Shown here one piece after another: positions 1 through 9,917 of a DNA stretch of 64,000 nt. Location of the stretch: contig JADJYH010000001.1 in NCBI GenBank assembly GCA_016719855.1, positions 186,001-250,000 on the forward strand. Reading direction: 5' to 3'. A model generated the notes under the pieces. That model made no database searches, was not told the origin of the DNA, and saw only the letters and a program-made list of their open reading frames with translations. Position numbers and translations under genes: made by a program. Origin of the DNA: Saprospiraceae bacterium. Lineage in GTDB: Bacteria > Bacteroidota > Bacteroidia > Chitinophagales > Saprospiraceae. Positions within the stretch are counted from its first letter, which is position 1. Each line of letters begins with the position of its first letter.

Positions 1-34
1 TGCAGTTGATTTAAAATTCATAGAATGGGATGTT

Positions 35-767
35 TTACTTTGTTGCAACATATAAAGTACAAATGCCCAGCGTAAATTGCCTGTGTTGTACTGAGTGAAA
101 CCCTAATTTCCCGGAGGCTGACAAAATTCTTGCCGTCTGGGAAGGCTTGCACTGACTCATACAGATAACTGTACGCTTTTGGGTCTTTGGAAGTAATTCG
201 GCCAATAACTGGAAGAAAATTTTTAAAATAAAAATTGTATAACTGTTTGAAAGGGAATAGCGTAGGTCGAGAAAACTCCAAAATCGCCGCTTTGCCTCCT
301 GGACGAAGTACCCTAATCATTTCCGCCAGTCCTTTTTCAAGGTTTTCAAAATTTCTAACTCCAAAAGCAACGGTCACAGCGTCGAAGCTATTGTCTGGGA
401 ACGCAATATTTTCACTATCGCCGCTCATAAGCTCTATGGTAGGGGAGAGGTGCTTTTTGGCAAGTTTGACCCTTCCGACCTCCAGCATTTCATTGGAAAT
501 GTCAATCCCGATAACTTTTATGGGGTTTAGTTGCTGGACAGCTTCAATGGCAAGGTCTCCAGTACCTGTGGCTACATCAAGGATGTTTTGTGGATTTAAG
601 TCCCTGAGGGAATGGATTGTCTTTTTTCGCCAACTGATGTCAATGCCTAGCGAAAGAAAATGGTTCAGGAAATCGTACCAAGGCGCAATGTTGTCAAACA
701 TGGTAGAGACCTGAGACTTCTTGCTGCCTTGCTCGCTATACGGTTTTACTTCTTGTGTCAATGACAT
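35..767 (-). CDS. ubiE: Demethylmenaquinone methyltransferase UbiE/MenG (frameshifted near its 3' end)
   Basis: Class I SAM methyltransferase that makes menaquinone from demethylmenaquinone, the last step of the respiratory quinone pathway. The family signature (YDFLNHFLSLGIDISWR, about residues 31-47) and SAM motif I (ILDVATGTGD, 62-71) are clear. The start is the ATG at 767; an upstream in-frame ATG would add 12 unlikely residues. As read, the frame breaks near 104: the terminal 20 or so residues become nonsense, while removing one base (T on the plus strand in CCCTAATTTC) restores the family ending GFHSVQHRQFTLGICTLYVA followed by TK and a TAA at 35-37, giving about 243 residues. A likely consensus error. 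A TAnnTTTG promoter word lies just upstream. Confidence 0.93.
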
Positions 768-780
768 TTTTTTTATTTGG

Positions 781-788
781 CAAAGGTA
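781..788 (-). promoter_or_regulatory. Candidate -7 promoter element of ubiE
   Basis: The minus strand reads TACCTTTG, a full match to the Bacteroidota -7 word TAnnTTTG, 13 bases before the ubiE ATG. No convincing TTTG -33 box is seen at the usual distance. Confidence 0.45.
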
Positions 789-1003
789 ACAAAAGGGTAG
801 CATTTAGGTTGTGGCTATGGTATAAAGTGGAAAGTATTATTCAACATAATATAGATTATAATAAATAAGATCACGCCCGCTTGTGCTGAACGCATTTTGT
901 ACATTTTTCTACAAATATTGACGCCGCACTGCGGCTAATCAGCTAATAATCAATCATTTAATCTCCGAATTCAGGTCAGCATTAACTTTCAAAGCGAGTA
1001 TCT

Positions 1004-1654
1004 TTAAAATTTTGCAGCAATCAGAATGGCAGCCCCTCCCACTACCTGACTCAAAAAACTGGTGAAAAGTGACGGTTTCAAAGCTACCGTAAAGGCAAAA
1101 CCAAACACTGCTCCCCAAAAGTGGGCTTCGTGGTCAATGCGGCTGCCAGCTTCTTGCCTGGAAGAATAAGATGAATAAACAAGGTAAAGCACTGCCGCAA
1201 CGATGGCTGGTATCGGGAGTACCCCGAAAAGATAGATTTTCTCCCAAGGCAGCAATAAGGCAAAGGCGAACATGATGCCCGAGGTTGCGCCAGATGCACC
1301 TACGCTGCTAAATGATTGGTTGTTTTTATGCTTAATATAGGTTGGAATATCGGCAAATACACCTGATAAAAGGTAAAGTGCTGCGAAGTTAATCCTGCCC
1401 ATGGTCGCTCCAAAAAGCTCAACGAAAACGCTTTCGATGAATGTGCCAAAGCTCCACAGCACAAACATGTTGATGGCCAAATGCATCCAACTACCATGCA
1501 GGAAAACGGAAGTGACCCATCGGTAAAATTCCTTGTCTCGATGCTCTTCATACGGGTAGTGCATGAACTTGAGGAACAAATCACGATTGCTAAGTGCTAG
1601 CCACGATACAATTGCCGTGATGACGATGATGACAAGGGTTACAGTGATGGACAT
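1004..1654 (-). CDS. Rhomboid family intramembrane serine protease
   Basis: Polytopic inner-membrane protease, 216 residues. The catalytic serine is in GASG (Ser121) and the general-base histidine in AHFWGAVFG (His178); the oxyanion-side HxxxN motif is HLAIN (58-62). At least six hydrophobic segments are visible, the usual six-helix rhomboid core with short termini. It probably cuts single-span membrane proteins; the substrate cannot be deduced. It is followed on the same strand by rlmH, separated by a repeat-rich gap, so an operon is unclear. No frame damage. Confidence 0.9.
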   Translation of the reverse strand: MSITVTLVIIVITAIVSWLALSNRDLFLKFMHYPYEEHRDKEFYRWVTSVFLHGSWMHLAINMFVLWSFGTFIESVFVELFGATMGRINFAALYLLSGVFADIPTYIKHKNNQSFSSVGASGATSGIMFAFALLLPWEKIYLFGVLPIPAIVAAVLYLVYSSYSSRQEAGSRIDHEAHFWGAVFGFAFTVALKPSLFTSFLSQVVGGAAILIAAKF

Positions 1655-1659
1655 TGGTT

Positions 1660-1752
1660 AGAGTGTTTGAGAGTTTGAGGGATTGAGAGTTTGAGAAATT
1701 AAGGCAGGGCTGACCTCAAACCCTCAAACCCTCAACCCCTCAAATACTCAAA
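1660..1752. repeat. Degenerate heptamer/octamer word repeat with inverted halves
   Basis: The rhomboid-rlmH gap has repeated words of the form GTTTGAGGG/ATTGAGA, then after a short spacer the complementary words CTCAAACC/CTCAACCCC/CTCAAATA. The halves can pair into a long imperfect hairpin. It resembles other gaps in this window that use different words. Confidence 0.7.
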
Positions 1753-1756
1753 TCCG

Positions 1757-2230
1757 CTATTCGTTGTGATAAGATTCTCCCCGCAAAATGGTCATGGCAC
1801 GGTACAATTGTTCCAGAAAAAATAGCCTGACCATTTGGTGCGAAAATGTCATTTTTGATAAAGAAATTTTGAAATCGGCTCGCTGGTAAACCTCCTCGGA
1901 GAAGCCCCAAGCGCCGCCAACCAGAAAGACCATGCGTTTTGAACTGAGTTGTAGTTTTTGCTCGATGAAACTTGAGAACTCAACCGAAGTCATTTGCCTG
2001 CCCCTTTCGTCGAGCAAAACTAATAAATCCTCTTTCTTGAGCCGTGAAATTACCAACTCGCCTTCCTTTTGTTTGAGCTGGTCAGGTGGCAGGTTGCCTG
2101 CGTTTTTAGCATCAGGCAAAATTACAGTGGCATACGGCAGGTAGTGGCCAAGCCGCTTTTCATAAATGGCCATTCCTTCTTCAAGGTAGGCAAACGCTGT
2201 TTTGCCAATCAACCAAAATTCTACCTTCAT
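1757..2230 (-). CDS. rlmH: 23S rRNA (pseudouridine(1915)-N(3))-methyltransferase RlmH
   Basis: SPOUT-fold methyltransferase acting on pseudouridine 1915 in helix 69 of 23S rRNA. At 157 residues it has the normal length. The knot region FLVGGAWGFSEEVYQRA (about 102-118), the following SKMTFSHQMVRLFFLEQLYRA stretch and the diagnostic C-terminus ending YHNE are all present. The start overlaps the stop of the upstream nnrDE gene by four bases (ATGA), so the two are translationally coupled in one operon, nnrDE first. Confidence 0.95.
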   Translation of the reverse strand: MKVEFWLIGKTAFAYLEEGMAIYEKRLGHYLPYATVILPDAKNAGNLPPDQLKQKEGELVISRLKKEDLLVLLDERGRQMTSVEFSSFIEQKLQLSSKRMVFLVGGAWGFSEEVYQRADFKISLSKMTFSHQMVRLFFLEQLYRAMTILRGESYHNE

Positions 2231-3741
2231 GCGATGGGCTTTAGATGCTTGAACGCCTTGCCGAGGTGGGAAGTGATGTCCCCTGCGAGCAATGCTTCTT
2301 GTTCGACGTCGTTCATGGCGAGGTCACCGGCAAGGCCGTGGAGGAAAACGCCCAACTGGCAAGCTTCGAGGGGGGGGTATCCCTGCGCCAGTAGCCCCGT
2401 GAGAATACCGGTGAGCACATCGCCACTGCCACCAGTGGCCATGCCGGGGTTGCCGTTGTTGTTGAAAAAGCAGTTGCCGTCAGGACAGGCGATGGCCGTG
2501 TTTGCCCCCTTCAAAATCAGAAAAATGTCCAGTTCCTTTGCTTTGCGCAACTGCAAGTCGTTGCGTTCAAAATCATCAGCCGAAGACCCAAACATCCGCT
2601 CAAACTCCCGTACATGCGGACTCAAAATGCTGTGCTTGGGCAAAAGCTGGAAGAAATCGGGATGCCCGGCCAGAAGGTTCAAAGCATCGGCGTCAAGCAC
2701 GACGGGTGCCGTGGTGCGCTGCAACAAATCGGCCAACGCATGTGCCGTGAGGTCGTTGGTGCCGATGCCACATCCGATGCCAATGGCCTTGTACTTGGCC
2801 AAATCCTCGTGAATATTGGTGACAGAAAATTGGTGCTCATCCACGCTGACCATGGCCTCTGGGATGGCAATTTGGAGGATTTCGTAGCCGCATTTTGGGG
2901 CATGAACCGTCATCAACCCTGCTCCACTGCGCAGGCAGGCTCGGGCTGCAAGGATGGCTGCACCGATTTTTCCATAGCTGCCTGCCACGAGCAGCGCATG
3001 GCCAAAGCTGCCCTTGTGGTCGTGCCTATGGCGAGGACGAAGCAGCGGCTTCACCATTTTTTCATCCAACAAATAATAAGTGGTAGGTTCGTTTTCGATA
3101 AAATGAGGGTGCAGGCCGATGCTGCCGTAAGTCCAGTTGCCGAGGCGGTGCTGGTTTTCTGCGAACAAAAAACTGCGCTTTGGAAACTCAAAACTAAAGG
3201 TCCAATCAGCAAGCACGCTCAATCCTGTAGTCGGTTGGTCAGCGAACATCCCGGAGGGGATATCAACGGAGACTCGGGTAAGCGGGTGCTGGTTCAAGTG
3301 TTCGATTGCTTGCGCAAAATGTCCTTCCACCGGCCGGTTCAGGCCACTACCGAAAATGGCATCAATGGCGATGGCGCCTTGGGAGAAGGTTGAAAGCTTG
3401 TCGGACTTGGTAAGTTCGTGAACGGCACAGTTGCCACTTTTTCGCAACCGGGCAAGGTTGGCAGCGCAGTCAATGCTCAATGCCTCGCCAAAACTCAGCA
3501 GGTAAACTTCTACCTCGTAAAAATCTTGGCTGAGTATCCGGGCAATGGCCAATCCGTCGCCACCATTGTTGCCAGTACCGCAGAGCACATAGATTTTTTG
3601 GTTGCGATTGGGAAACTGGTGGGTGAACCAATGACAGAATACCTGGGCTGCCCGTTCCATGAGGTTGATGGACGAAATTGGTTCATTTTGAATGGTGTAT
3701 TCATCCAATCTCCGGATTTGTGAAGTGTTGAAAATCTTCAT
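2227..3741 (-). CDS. nnrDE: Bifunctional NAD(P)H-hydrate epimerase / ADP-dependent NAD(P)H-hydrate dehydratase
   Basis: Two-domain repair enzyme that epimerises and dehydrates damaged NAD(P)HX. The N-terminal YjeF_N (epimerase) domain shows VLCGTGNNGGDGLAIAR (about 52-68). The C-terminal carbohydrate-kinase-like dehydratase starts near GHALLVAGSYGKIGAA and has LDADALNLLAG and the nucleotide-binding GNPGMATGGSGDVLTG. The ATG at 3741 gives MKIFNTSQIRRLDEYT, the usual family start; an in-frame ATG 14 codons upstream is less likely. About 504 residues. It overlaps rlmH by four bases. Confidence 0.95.
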   Translation of the reverse strand: MKIFNTSQIRRLDEYTIQNEPISSINLMERAAQVFCHWFTHQFPNRNQKIYVLCGTGNNGGDGLAIARILSQDFYEVEVYLLSFGEALSIDCAANLARLRKSGNCAVHELTKSDKLSTFSQGAIAIDAIFGSGLNRPVEGHFAQAIEHLNQHPLTRVSVDIPSGMFADQPTTGLSVLADWTFSFEFPKRSFLFAENQHRLGNWTYGSIGLHPHFIENEPTTYYLLDEKMVKPLLRPRHRHDHKGSFGHALLVAGSYGKIGAAILAARACLRSGAGLMTVHAPKCGYEILQIAIPEAMVSVDEHQFSVTNIHEDLAKYKAIGIGCGIGTNDLTAHALADLLQRTTAPVVLDADALNLLAGHPDFFQLLPKHSILSPHVREFERMFGSSADDFERNDLQLRKAKELDIFLILKGANTAIACPDGNCFFNNNGNPGMATGGSGDVLTGILTGLLAQGYPPLEACQLGVFLHGLAGDLAMNDVEQEALLAGDITSHLGKAFKHLKPIA

Positions 3742-3933
3742 TTGGGCGGCATTGTTTAACCGAGTTAAAACCGTTTTACGCACGTAAGGTATGAAGCAAT
3801 AGAATCACGTAAATCAAGTTTGTCCGTTTTTTTGCCAAAACCAAACATTTAGTGGACTTTAGCGGGTGAAAACCGGGGGTTGTCCGTAACTTGTTCGGCG
3901 ACTTTAAGCTTTTTTGTAAAAATCCTTTCAAAC

Positions 3934-6081
3934 ATGCCCAATCGTTTACGTAACCTATGCTTTCTAGTTTTTCTGTTGTTGCCTTTTTTGTCCAAGGCCA
4001 CACATATCGTTGGTGGTGAAATGACCTATACCTGCCTTGGCAACAACCTTTACGAAATCAAGCTGACGATTTTTCGGGACTGCTACAATGGAGTCCCTTG
4101 GTTTGACAACCCTGCTTCTATCGGTATTTTTCGCAATTCGAACAATTCCCTTTTCGATGAAATATTGATTGACACCATCGGCTCCTTAAACGATACCTTG
4201 AACCCTGATTTGGGCAGCGAGTGCTTTGTGGCCCCGCCCAATGTCTGTGTCCACACGACATCCTACACAACTACTGCTTTTCTCCCGTTTGAGCCTTTGG
4301 GATACCATATTGTATATCAACGTTGCTGCCGGAACAACACCATTTCCAACCTCATAGCCCCCGAAGACGTAGGCGCTACTTACAGCATCATCATCGGGCC
4401 ACAGGCTTTGCTGGAATGCAACAGCAGCCCTGTTTTTAACAATTGGCCTCCACTGTATTTATGTGTGAACCAGCCATTTTCGATTGACCAATCAGCCGTT
4501 GACCCAGATGGGGATTCCTTGGCTTACAAACTTTGTGACCCTTTCAATGGAGCTAGTGTTATTTCACCCATCCCACAACCACCAAATGCCCCACCCTACT
4601 TTCCCGTTCCATGGTTGTCGCCCTACAACGTGAACAACCAGATTGGCGGTACACCACCAATGACCATTGACCCGGTGACAGGATTGCTGACCGGAATGCC
4701 TAATACAATCGGTCAGTTTGTTATAGGAATTTGCGTGGAAGAGTACAGAAATGGCGTGCTTATCGGGTCGAAAAGGCGGGATTACCAAGTGAACATCGGC
4801 GTGTGCGATATTGCCACAGCGGCATTTTTTGCACCAGAAATACTCTGCGAAAGTTTCACAGTGAGCACCCAAAACCAAAGCTTGAGCGCCGATGATTTTA
4901 TCTGGTACTTCAACGACCCAAACAACCCTGGCGCCACCTCTACCCTACCCAACCCTACCTACACTTACAGCGATTCTGGTCTTTACAATATCGTGCTGAT
5001 AGCAGAACCAGGTACGGTCTGCTCGGATACCTTCTCGGCGCAAGTGCATATTTTGTACAATTCGCTGTTTGCAAATTTCAACGTAGTCAACGCCGACTGC
5101 GCAGACAGCTTGACCATTGACGTAGTGGACTCTTCGATTGACACGATTTCAAATATCGCCAGTTGGCAATGGACGCTTACGCAAGGTGCGAACACTTGGA
5201 GCACGATGGAACAAAGCCCGTCGTTCGTGTTACATGAACCCGGCAATGCGTTGCTCACGCTGATCGTTACCGCGGAAAATGGTTGCATGGACACACTGCA
5301 ACAGAATTTCCCGGTTTTTTTCATCGAAGACCCGCTCCTCGAAGACTCCACCGACATCTGCATCGGTGACGGCGACGTACAACTCAACCCCGATGGGGCC
5401 TTCCCTGGCGCCACGTATAATTGGTCGCCGCCTGACAATCTCGACAACCCCAACAGCCCAAATCCCATCGCCAATCCAACAGCGACAACCACCTACACGG
5501 TATCCATTGATGATGCAAATGGGTTTTGCCATGTCGAAAAAACGGTGACCATCATCGTTTCTCCAGAGGTAACGGTTACGCCTGTTTTGGACACGATTCT
5601 GCAAGGACAGTCTGTGCCGATTTTGGCAAGTTATGACCCAAACTACACCTACACGTGGTCGCCAGCCGACTGGCTCGACAATACGAACATCAATAATCCA
5701 ATCTCCACACCAGAACAGGATGTTACCTACACATTAATAGTTACGGATTCAAATGGCTGCGTCGTGGAGCGCACCGTAGTCATCGTGGTGCTGACGCTTT
5801 GCGAAGAGCCTTTTGTTTTCATCCCAACGGGCTTCACGCCCAACGGCGACGGAAAGAACGACCAGTTCCGGGTGGTTGGCAACAACTTGGCCGAGGTACA
5901 CCTCGTGGTTTACGACCGTTGGGGGGAGAAAGTCTTTGAGACGAATGACCCCACTCAAGGTTGGGGCGGCACCTACAAAGGCAAACTCTTGCCGCCAGAT
6001 GCTTATGGTTTTTACGCCGAAGTAACGTGTTTTGGTGGGCTTACTTTTTTCAAAAAGGGAAATGTTACGCTGGTGAGGTGA
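3934..6081 (+). CDS. T9SS type B sorting-domain surface protein with PKD-like repeats
   Basis: Predicted secreted or surface-anchored adhesin, 715 residues. The signal peptide is residues 1-22 or so (MPNRLRN then a Leu/Phe-rich core). The mature start THIVGGEMTYTCLGNNLYEI is a conserved N-terminal module of Bacteroidota gliding/PKD proteins. Several PKD-like beta domains follow, with NWSPPDNLDNPNSPNPIANP and TWSPADWLDNTNINNPI repeats. The end is a type B CTD: FIPTGFTPNGDGKNDQFRV, YDRWGEKVFE and a terminal KKGNVTLVR. The ATG at 3934 was chosen because it begins the signal peptide. Ligand unknown. It stands alone, divergent from nnrDE. Confidence 0.88.
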   Translation: MPNRLRNLCFLVFLLLPFLSKATHIVGGEMTYTCLGNNLYEIKLTIFRDCYNGVPWFDNPASIGIFRNSNNSLFDEILIDTIGSLNDTLNPDLGSECFVAPPNVCVHTTSYTTTAFLPFEPLGYHIVYQRCCRNNTISNLIAPEDVGATYSIIIGPQALLECNSSPVFNNWPPLYLCVNQPFSIDQSAVDPDGDSLAYKLCDPFNGASVISPIPQPPNAPPYFPVPWLSPYNVNNQIGGTPPMTIDPVTGLLTGMPNTIGQFVIGICVEEYRNGVLIGSKRRDYQVNIGVCDIATAAFFAPEILCESFTVSTQNQSLSADDFIWYFNDPNNPGATSTLPNPTYTYSDSGLYNIVLIAEPGTVCSDTFSAQVHILYNSLFANFNVVNADCADSLTIDVVDSSIDTISNIASWQWTLTQGANTWSTMEQSPSFVLHEPGNALLTLIVTAENGCMDTLQQNFPVFFIEDPLLEDSTDICIGDGDVQLNPDGAFPGATYNWSPPDNLDNPNSPNPIANPTATTTYTVSIDDANGFCHVEKTVTIIVSPEVTVTPVLDTILQGQSVPILASYDPNYTYTWSPADWLDNTNINNPISTPEQDVTYTLIVTDSNGCVVERTVVIVVLTLCEEPFVFIPTGFTPNGDGKNDQFRVVGNNLAEVHLVVYDRWGEKVFETNDPTQGWGGTYKGKLLPPDAYGFYAEVTCFGGLTFFKKGNVTLVR

Positions 6082-6148
6082 GAAGCGTGAGAGAAGTGAG
6101 CGGGTGAGCGTCATCACGCAGCTCACTTCTCTCACCCGCTCACCCGCT
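6072..6148. repeat. Intergenic word repeat forming an inverted pair
   Basis: Words GAGAGAAGTGAGCGGGTGAG on the left face CTCACTTCTCTCACCCGCTC on the right, across a short loop. It sits between the convergent ends of the T9SS protein and ychF and could serve as a two-way terminator, although it lacks a T tract. Confidence 0.65.
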
Positions 6149-7244
6149 AAACATTAAAGCGGAAGTGCATGCAGTCGCCATCAGCAACGACGTATTCCTT
6201 GCCTTCGACGCCCATTTTCCTGCTTCCTTAATGGCCGCTTCCGAGCCGTATTTCACATAATCGTCGTACTTGATGACCTCCGCTCGGATGAATCCCTTCT
6301 CAAAATCAGTGTGGATGACGCTGGCCGCTTTCGGTGCTTTCCAACCACGGTGGATGGTCCAAGCACGGACTTCTTTTTCTCCAACGGTGAAATAAGTTAT
6401 CAAATCGAGCAGCTTGTAGGTGGCACGAATGAGGCGGTTCACGCCGGGTTCCTCCAATCCCATCATTTCGAGGTACTCGGTTCGCTCCTCCTTGGTGTCC
6501 ATCTGTGCAATTTCCGCTTCGATGGCGGCGCTGATAAAAATGACTTCGGCAGGCTCGTCTTTCACGGCTTCCATGAAGCGGGTTGTGAACTCGTTTCCAG
6601 TTTTCACACTTGCCTCGTCCACGTTGCAGACATAGAGGATTGGCTTTGCCGTCATCAGCATCATGTCCTCGAGCAGTTCGAGGTCGTCGCCTTCCAGTTG
6701 CATCGAACGGGCGGGCTTGCCAGCGTTCAGGTGTTCCATGATGGCCTCGCCGACGGTCACGAAATGAACCTCTTGCTTAATACCCGTTTTAGCTGATTTG
6801 CGCAAGCGGTCGAGGCGTTTTTCCACGGTGTCAATATCTTTTAAAATCAGTTCCGTGTCAATCACGTCCTTGTCCCGCACGGGGTCCAACGCCACCGTCC
6901 ACATGAACAATATTGTCGTCGTGAAAACAGCGCACCACCTGGATGATGGCATCGCACTCACGGATATTGGCAAGGAACTGGTTGCCCAAGCCCTCTCCCT
7001 TGCTGGCACCTTTGATAAGCCCGGCAATGTCCACGATTTCAATGCTGGTGGGCAGCAATGCTTTCGGGTGAACCAGCTCAAACAACTTATCGAGCCGTGC
7101 ATCTGGCACGGTGATGACGCCCACATTGGGGTCTTTGGTGGCAAAGGGGTAGTTCGCTGCCAATGCCTTGGCGGAGGTGAGCGCATTGAAAAGCGTTGAT
7201 TTTCCAACGTTTGGGAGTCCGACGATGCCTGCTTTTAAAGCCAT
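6147..7244 (-). CDS. ychF: Redox-regulated ATPase YchF/OLA1 (two frameshifts as read)
   Basis: Obg-family translation-associated NTPase that binds the ribosome. The N-terminus has the G1 motif GLPNVGKSTLFNAL and then DIAGLIKGASKGEGLGNQFL; the C-terminal TGS domain follows RGWKAPKAASVIHTDFEKGFIRAEV. As read it is split. Near 6888 one extra base separates HVDGGV from DPVRDKDVIDTEL. Near 6214-6217 one missing base in a T run spoils the end, which otherwise reads MGVEGKEYVVADGDCMHFRF and stops at 6147-6149. Corrected length about 365 residues, matching the family. Probably consensus errors in a universal gene. Confidence 0.92.
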
Positions 7245-7255
7245 TTTATTTTATT

Positions 7256-7325
7256 GTAGCCGCCAAATTTATTTGGCTGTGTTGGTTGATTATTACTGAG
7301 CCTGCCAAATAAATTTGGCGGCTAC
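7256..7325. repeat. Perfect inverted repeat with 22-bp arms in the ychF leader
   Basis: Arms 7256-7277 and 7304-7325 are perfect reverse complements. Each arm itself contains the near-palindrome GCCAAATTTATTTGGC, so alternative hairpins are possible. The loop is 26 bases. A TAnnTTTG word at 7340-7347 would place the repeat inside the 5' untranslated leader of ychF. Confidence 0.85.
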
Positions 7326-7339
7326 TTCAAAAACGGGCG

Positions 7340-7347
7340 CAAAGATA
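7340..7347 (-). promoter_or_regulatory. Candidate -7 promoter element of ychF
   Basis: The minus strand reads TATCTTTG, matching TAnnTTTG. Transcription from here would give a leader of about 90 bases holding the inverted repeat at 7256-7325. No good -33 box is seen. Confidence 0.4.
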
Positions 7348-7424
7348 GGATTTGAAAGCAATTGATAAAAGCAGATGCTTGGTTTGCATTTTTTTTCGCT
7401 TCTTCGCACGGTAAAAACTATCCA

Positions 7425-8646
7425 ATGCACAAACCGAAATCCAACCTGATCATCTATTCCACCGTGGCGGTAGCCGCCCTTGGCTATTTTGTGGACATCT
7501 ACGACCTCCTACTTTTCAGCATTATTCGGGTAGAGAGCCTAAAGTCCATTGGCGTTAATCCAGATGACCTCCAGAATATCGGTCTTTCCCTGCTAAACTG
7601 GCAGATGCTCGGCATGTTGATTGGTGGCCTCGGCTGGGGTATTTTGGGTGATAAGAAAGGCCGACTCTCTGTACTTTTCGGCTCTATCATCCTCTACTCG
7701 CTCGCCAATATTGCCAACGGTTTTGTGCAAACGGTAGAGCAGTACAAAATCCTGCGGTTCATAGCAGGCCTTGGACTTGCTGGGGAGTTGGGTGCTGGCA
7801 TTACCCTCGTCAGCGAAATCATGTCGAAAGAAAAGCGGGGCTACGGTACCACCGTCGTGGCGAGCATCGGAATACTCGGTGCAGTGGTAGCCTATTTCGT
7901 GAGCCAAGTTTGGGATTGGCGAACGGCCTACTTTGTTGGGGGTGGCCTGGGATTGGCGCTGTTGCTGCTGCGCATCTCCGTTTTCGAGTCGGGCATGTTC
8001 AACAGCATGAAGGAATTAATGGTGCAGCGAGGCAATTTTTGCAGATTTTTCACAAAAAGAAAGGTTCTATCGCTACCTGAAATGTATCCTGGTGGGCTTG
8101 CCGACTTGGTTCGTAGTGGGCATTTTGGTCACACTCGCACCTGAATTTAGCAAAGCCTTTGGGATGACAGAAGCCGTAGCGACCGGCGGCGCTGCCATCA
8201 TGTACTGCTACACTGGCCTTACCCTGGGCGATTTTGCGAGCGGCATCATGAGCCAATTGCTCAAAAGCCGAAAGAAAGCGCTGCTGTTTTTTCACCTGTT
8301 TTCAGCGGCCACCATCGTTTGGTACCTGACAAGCGGCGACATCAGCCAAGGCTATTTTTACTTCAAGATTTTCCTGATTGGATTTGGCGTAGGCTACTGG
8401 GCGGTGTTCGTCACTATCGCTTCCGAGAATTTCGGCACAAACCTGCGAGCCACGGTCACTACCACTGTCCCGAATTTTGCGAGGCGCACTTGTGCTCATC
8501 ACCCGTTTTTCAAAGCCATGAAGGAGAGCTTTGGACAAATCGGCGGTGCTTACATCGTCGGTGGGACTTGCGTAATAATTGCATTGGCAGTGCTATTCTA
8601 CCTGCCGGAAACCTTCGGAAAGGATTTGAATTATGTGGAAGAGTAG
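7425..8646 (+). CDS. MFS transporter (frameshifted as read)
   Basis: Major facilitator permease of the sugar/metabolite-proton symporter type, about 406 residues when repaired, with about twelve hydrophobic segments. The ATG at 7425 gives MHKPKSNLIIYSTVAVAALG. The loop after helix 2 has GGLGWGILGDKKGRLSVLFG, the MFS G-x3-D-(R/K)-x-G-R/K signature. The frame breaks in a T run near 8036-8040 and resumes with FYRYLKCILVGLPTWFVVG. Two compensating shifts near 8477 and 8502 scramble what should read NF-RGALVLIT-FFKAMKES. Substrate unknown. Divergent from ychF, no operon partner. Confidence 0.82.
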
Positions 8647-8649
8647 GAT

Positions 8650-8700
8650 AATTTATGAGTTATGGGTTATGAGTTGGCGACCTTATTCATAACTCAAATC
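8650..8700. repeat. Short word repeat with inverted halves
   Basis: TTATGAGTTATGGGTTATGAGTT is followed by its partial complement CATAACTCA. It lies between the convergent MFS and kbl genes and may act as a weak terminator or mRNA end hairpin. Confidence 0.55.
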
Positions 8701-9881
8701 ACCCCCAACTCCTTCCCCACCTTCGTGAACGCAGCCACCGCTTTTTCCAAATGCGCTTGCTCGTGCGCTGCCGAGATTTGCACCCGAATACGAGCCTTGC
8801 CTTTTGGCACTACTGGAAAGAAGAACCCAATCACATAAATCCCCTCATCGAGCAGCTTGGCCGCAAAGTTTTGCGCCAGCACCGCATCGTACAACATAAT
8901 GGGAACAATCGGGTGAACACCTGGTACGATGTCAAACCCAGCCGCCGTAATCTCCTTTCGGAACCATTCGGTGTTGCGCTCCAGCTTGTCCCGGAGTTCG
9001 GTCGTCTCCGTCAGCATGTCCACCACTGCGATGGAAGCGCCGGCGATGGATGGTGCAAGGGTGTTCGAAAACAAGTAGGGACGGCTCCGTTGGCGCAACA
9101 TTTCCACAATTTCCCGACGTGCCGCCGTGAAGCCACCGCTTGCACCGCCGAGTGCCTTGCCGAATGTACCCGTAATGATGTCCACCCGATCCATCACTCC
9201 CCGGTACTCGTGGGTTCCCCGGCCAGTTTTACCCAAAAAACCTGTGGCATGGCATTCGTCAATGGCCACCATGGCGTCGTATTTATCCGCCAGGTCACAG
9301 ATTTTGTCAAGCTGTGCAATGGTGCCGTCCATGCTGAAAGCCCCATCCGTAAAAACCATGCGGCGGCGGGCATTCTGGCTGGCCTTGAGCTGTTCCTCCA
9401 AGTCGGCCATGTCGTTGTGCTTGTAGCGGAGGCGCTCGGCCTTGCACAAACGGATGCCGTCAATAATGCTGGCGTGGTTGAGTTCGTCGGAAATCACTGC
9501 ATCTTCGGCACCAAGCAACGGCTCGAAAAGCCCACCGTTGGCATCGAATGCGGCAGCGTACAGGATGGCATCTTCCTGACCGAGGAAATCGGCGATTTTA
9601 CGCTCCAAGGTTTTGTGAATATCCTGCGTCCCGCAAATGAATCGCACGGAAGACATGCCGTAGCCGTGCGTCCGGATGGCCTCGTGCGCTGCCTCGATTA
9701 CTTTCGGGTGCGAGGACAGGCCGAGGTAGTTGTTGGCACAAAAATTCAGTACCTCCTGACCCTGGTCAGTCTTGATGACAGGCCCTTGTGGCGTAACAAT
9801 TACCCGTTCTTTTTTGTAAAGTCCGGCGTCTTTTATCTCTTGGATTTCCTGCTGCAAGGCAGGCCTAACGTTTGTGAACAT
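8694..9881 (-). CDS. kbl: Glycine C-acetyltransferase (2-amino-3-ketobutyrate CoA ligase)
   Basis: PLP enzyme of the alpha-oxoamine synthase family. It cleaves 2-amino-3-oxobutyrate with CoA to glycine and acetyl-CoA, the second step of threonine degradation. 395 residues, normal length. NFCANNYLGLSSHPKV (about 46-61), DECHATGFLGKTGRGTHE and the PLP lysine in ITGTFGKALGGASGG identify it. It lies 36 bases downstream of the SDR threonine dehydrogenase on the same strand, so the pathway is an operon, tdh then kbl. Confidence 0.96.
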   Translation of the reverse strand: MFTNVRPALQQEIQEIKDAGLYKKERVIVTPQGPVIKTDQGQEVLNFCANNYLGLSSHPKVIEAAHEAIRTHGYGMSSVRFICGTQDIHKTLERKIADFLGQEDAILYAAAFDANGGLFEPLLGAEDAVISDELNHASIIDGIRLCKAERLRYKHNDMADLEEQLKASQNARRRMVFTDGAFSMDGTIAQLDKICDLADKYDAMVAIDECHATGFLGKTGRGTHEYRGVMDRVDIITGTFGKALGGASGGFTAARREIVEMLRQRSRPYLFSNTLAPSIAGASIAVVDMLTETTELRDKLERNTEWFRKEITAAGFDIVPGVHPIVPIMLYDAVLAQNFAAKLLDEGIYVIGFFFPVVPKGKARIRVQISAAHEQAHLEKAVAAFTKVGKELGVI

Positions 9882-9917
9882 CTTTTTAAGGATTGATGGA
9901 TGAAGAATTGGAGTGAT

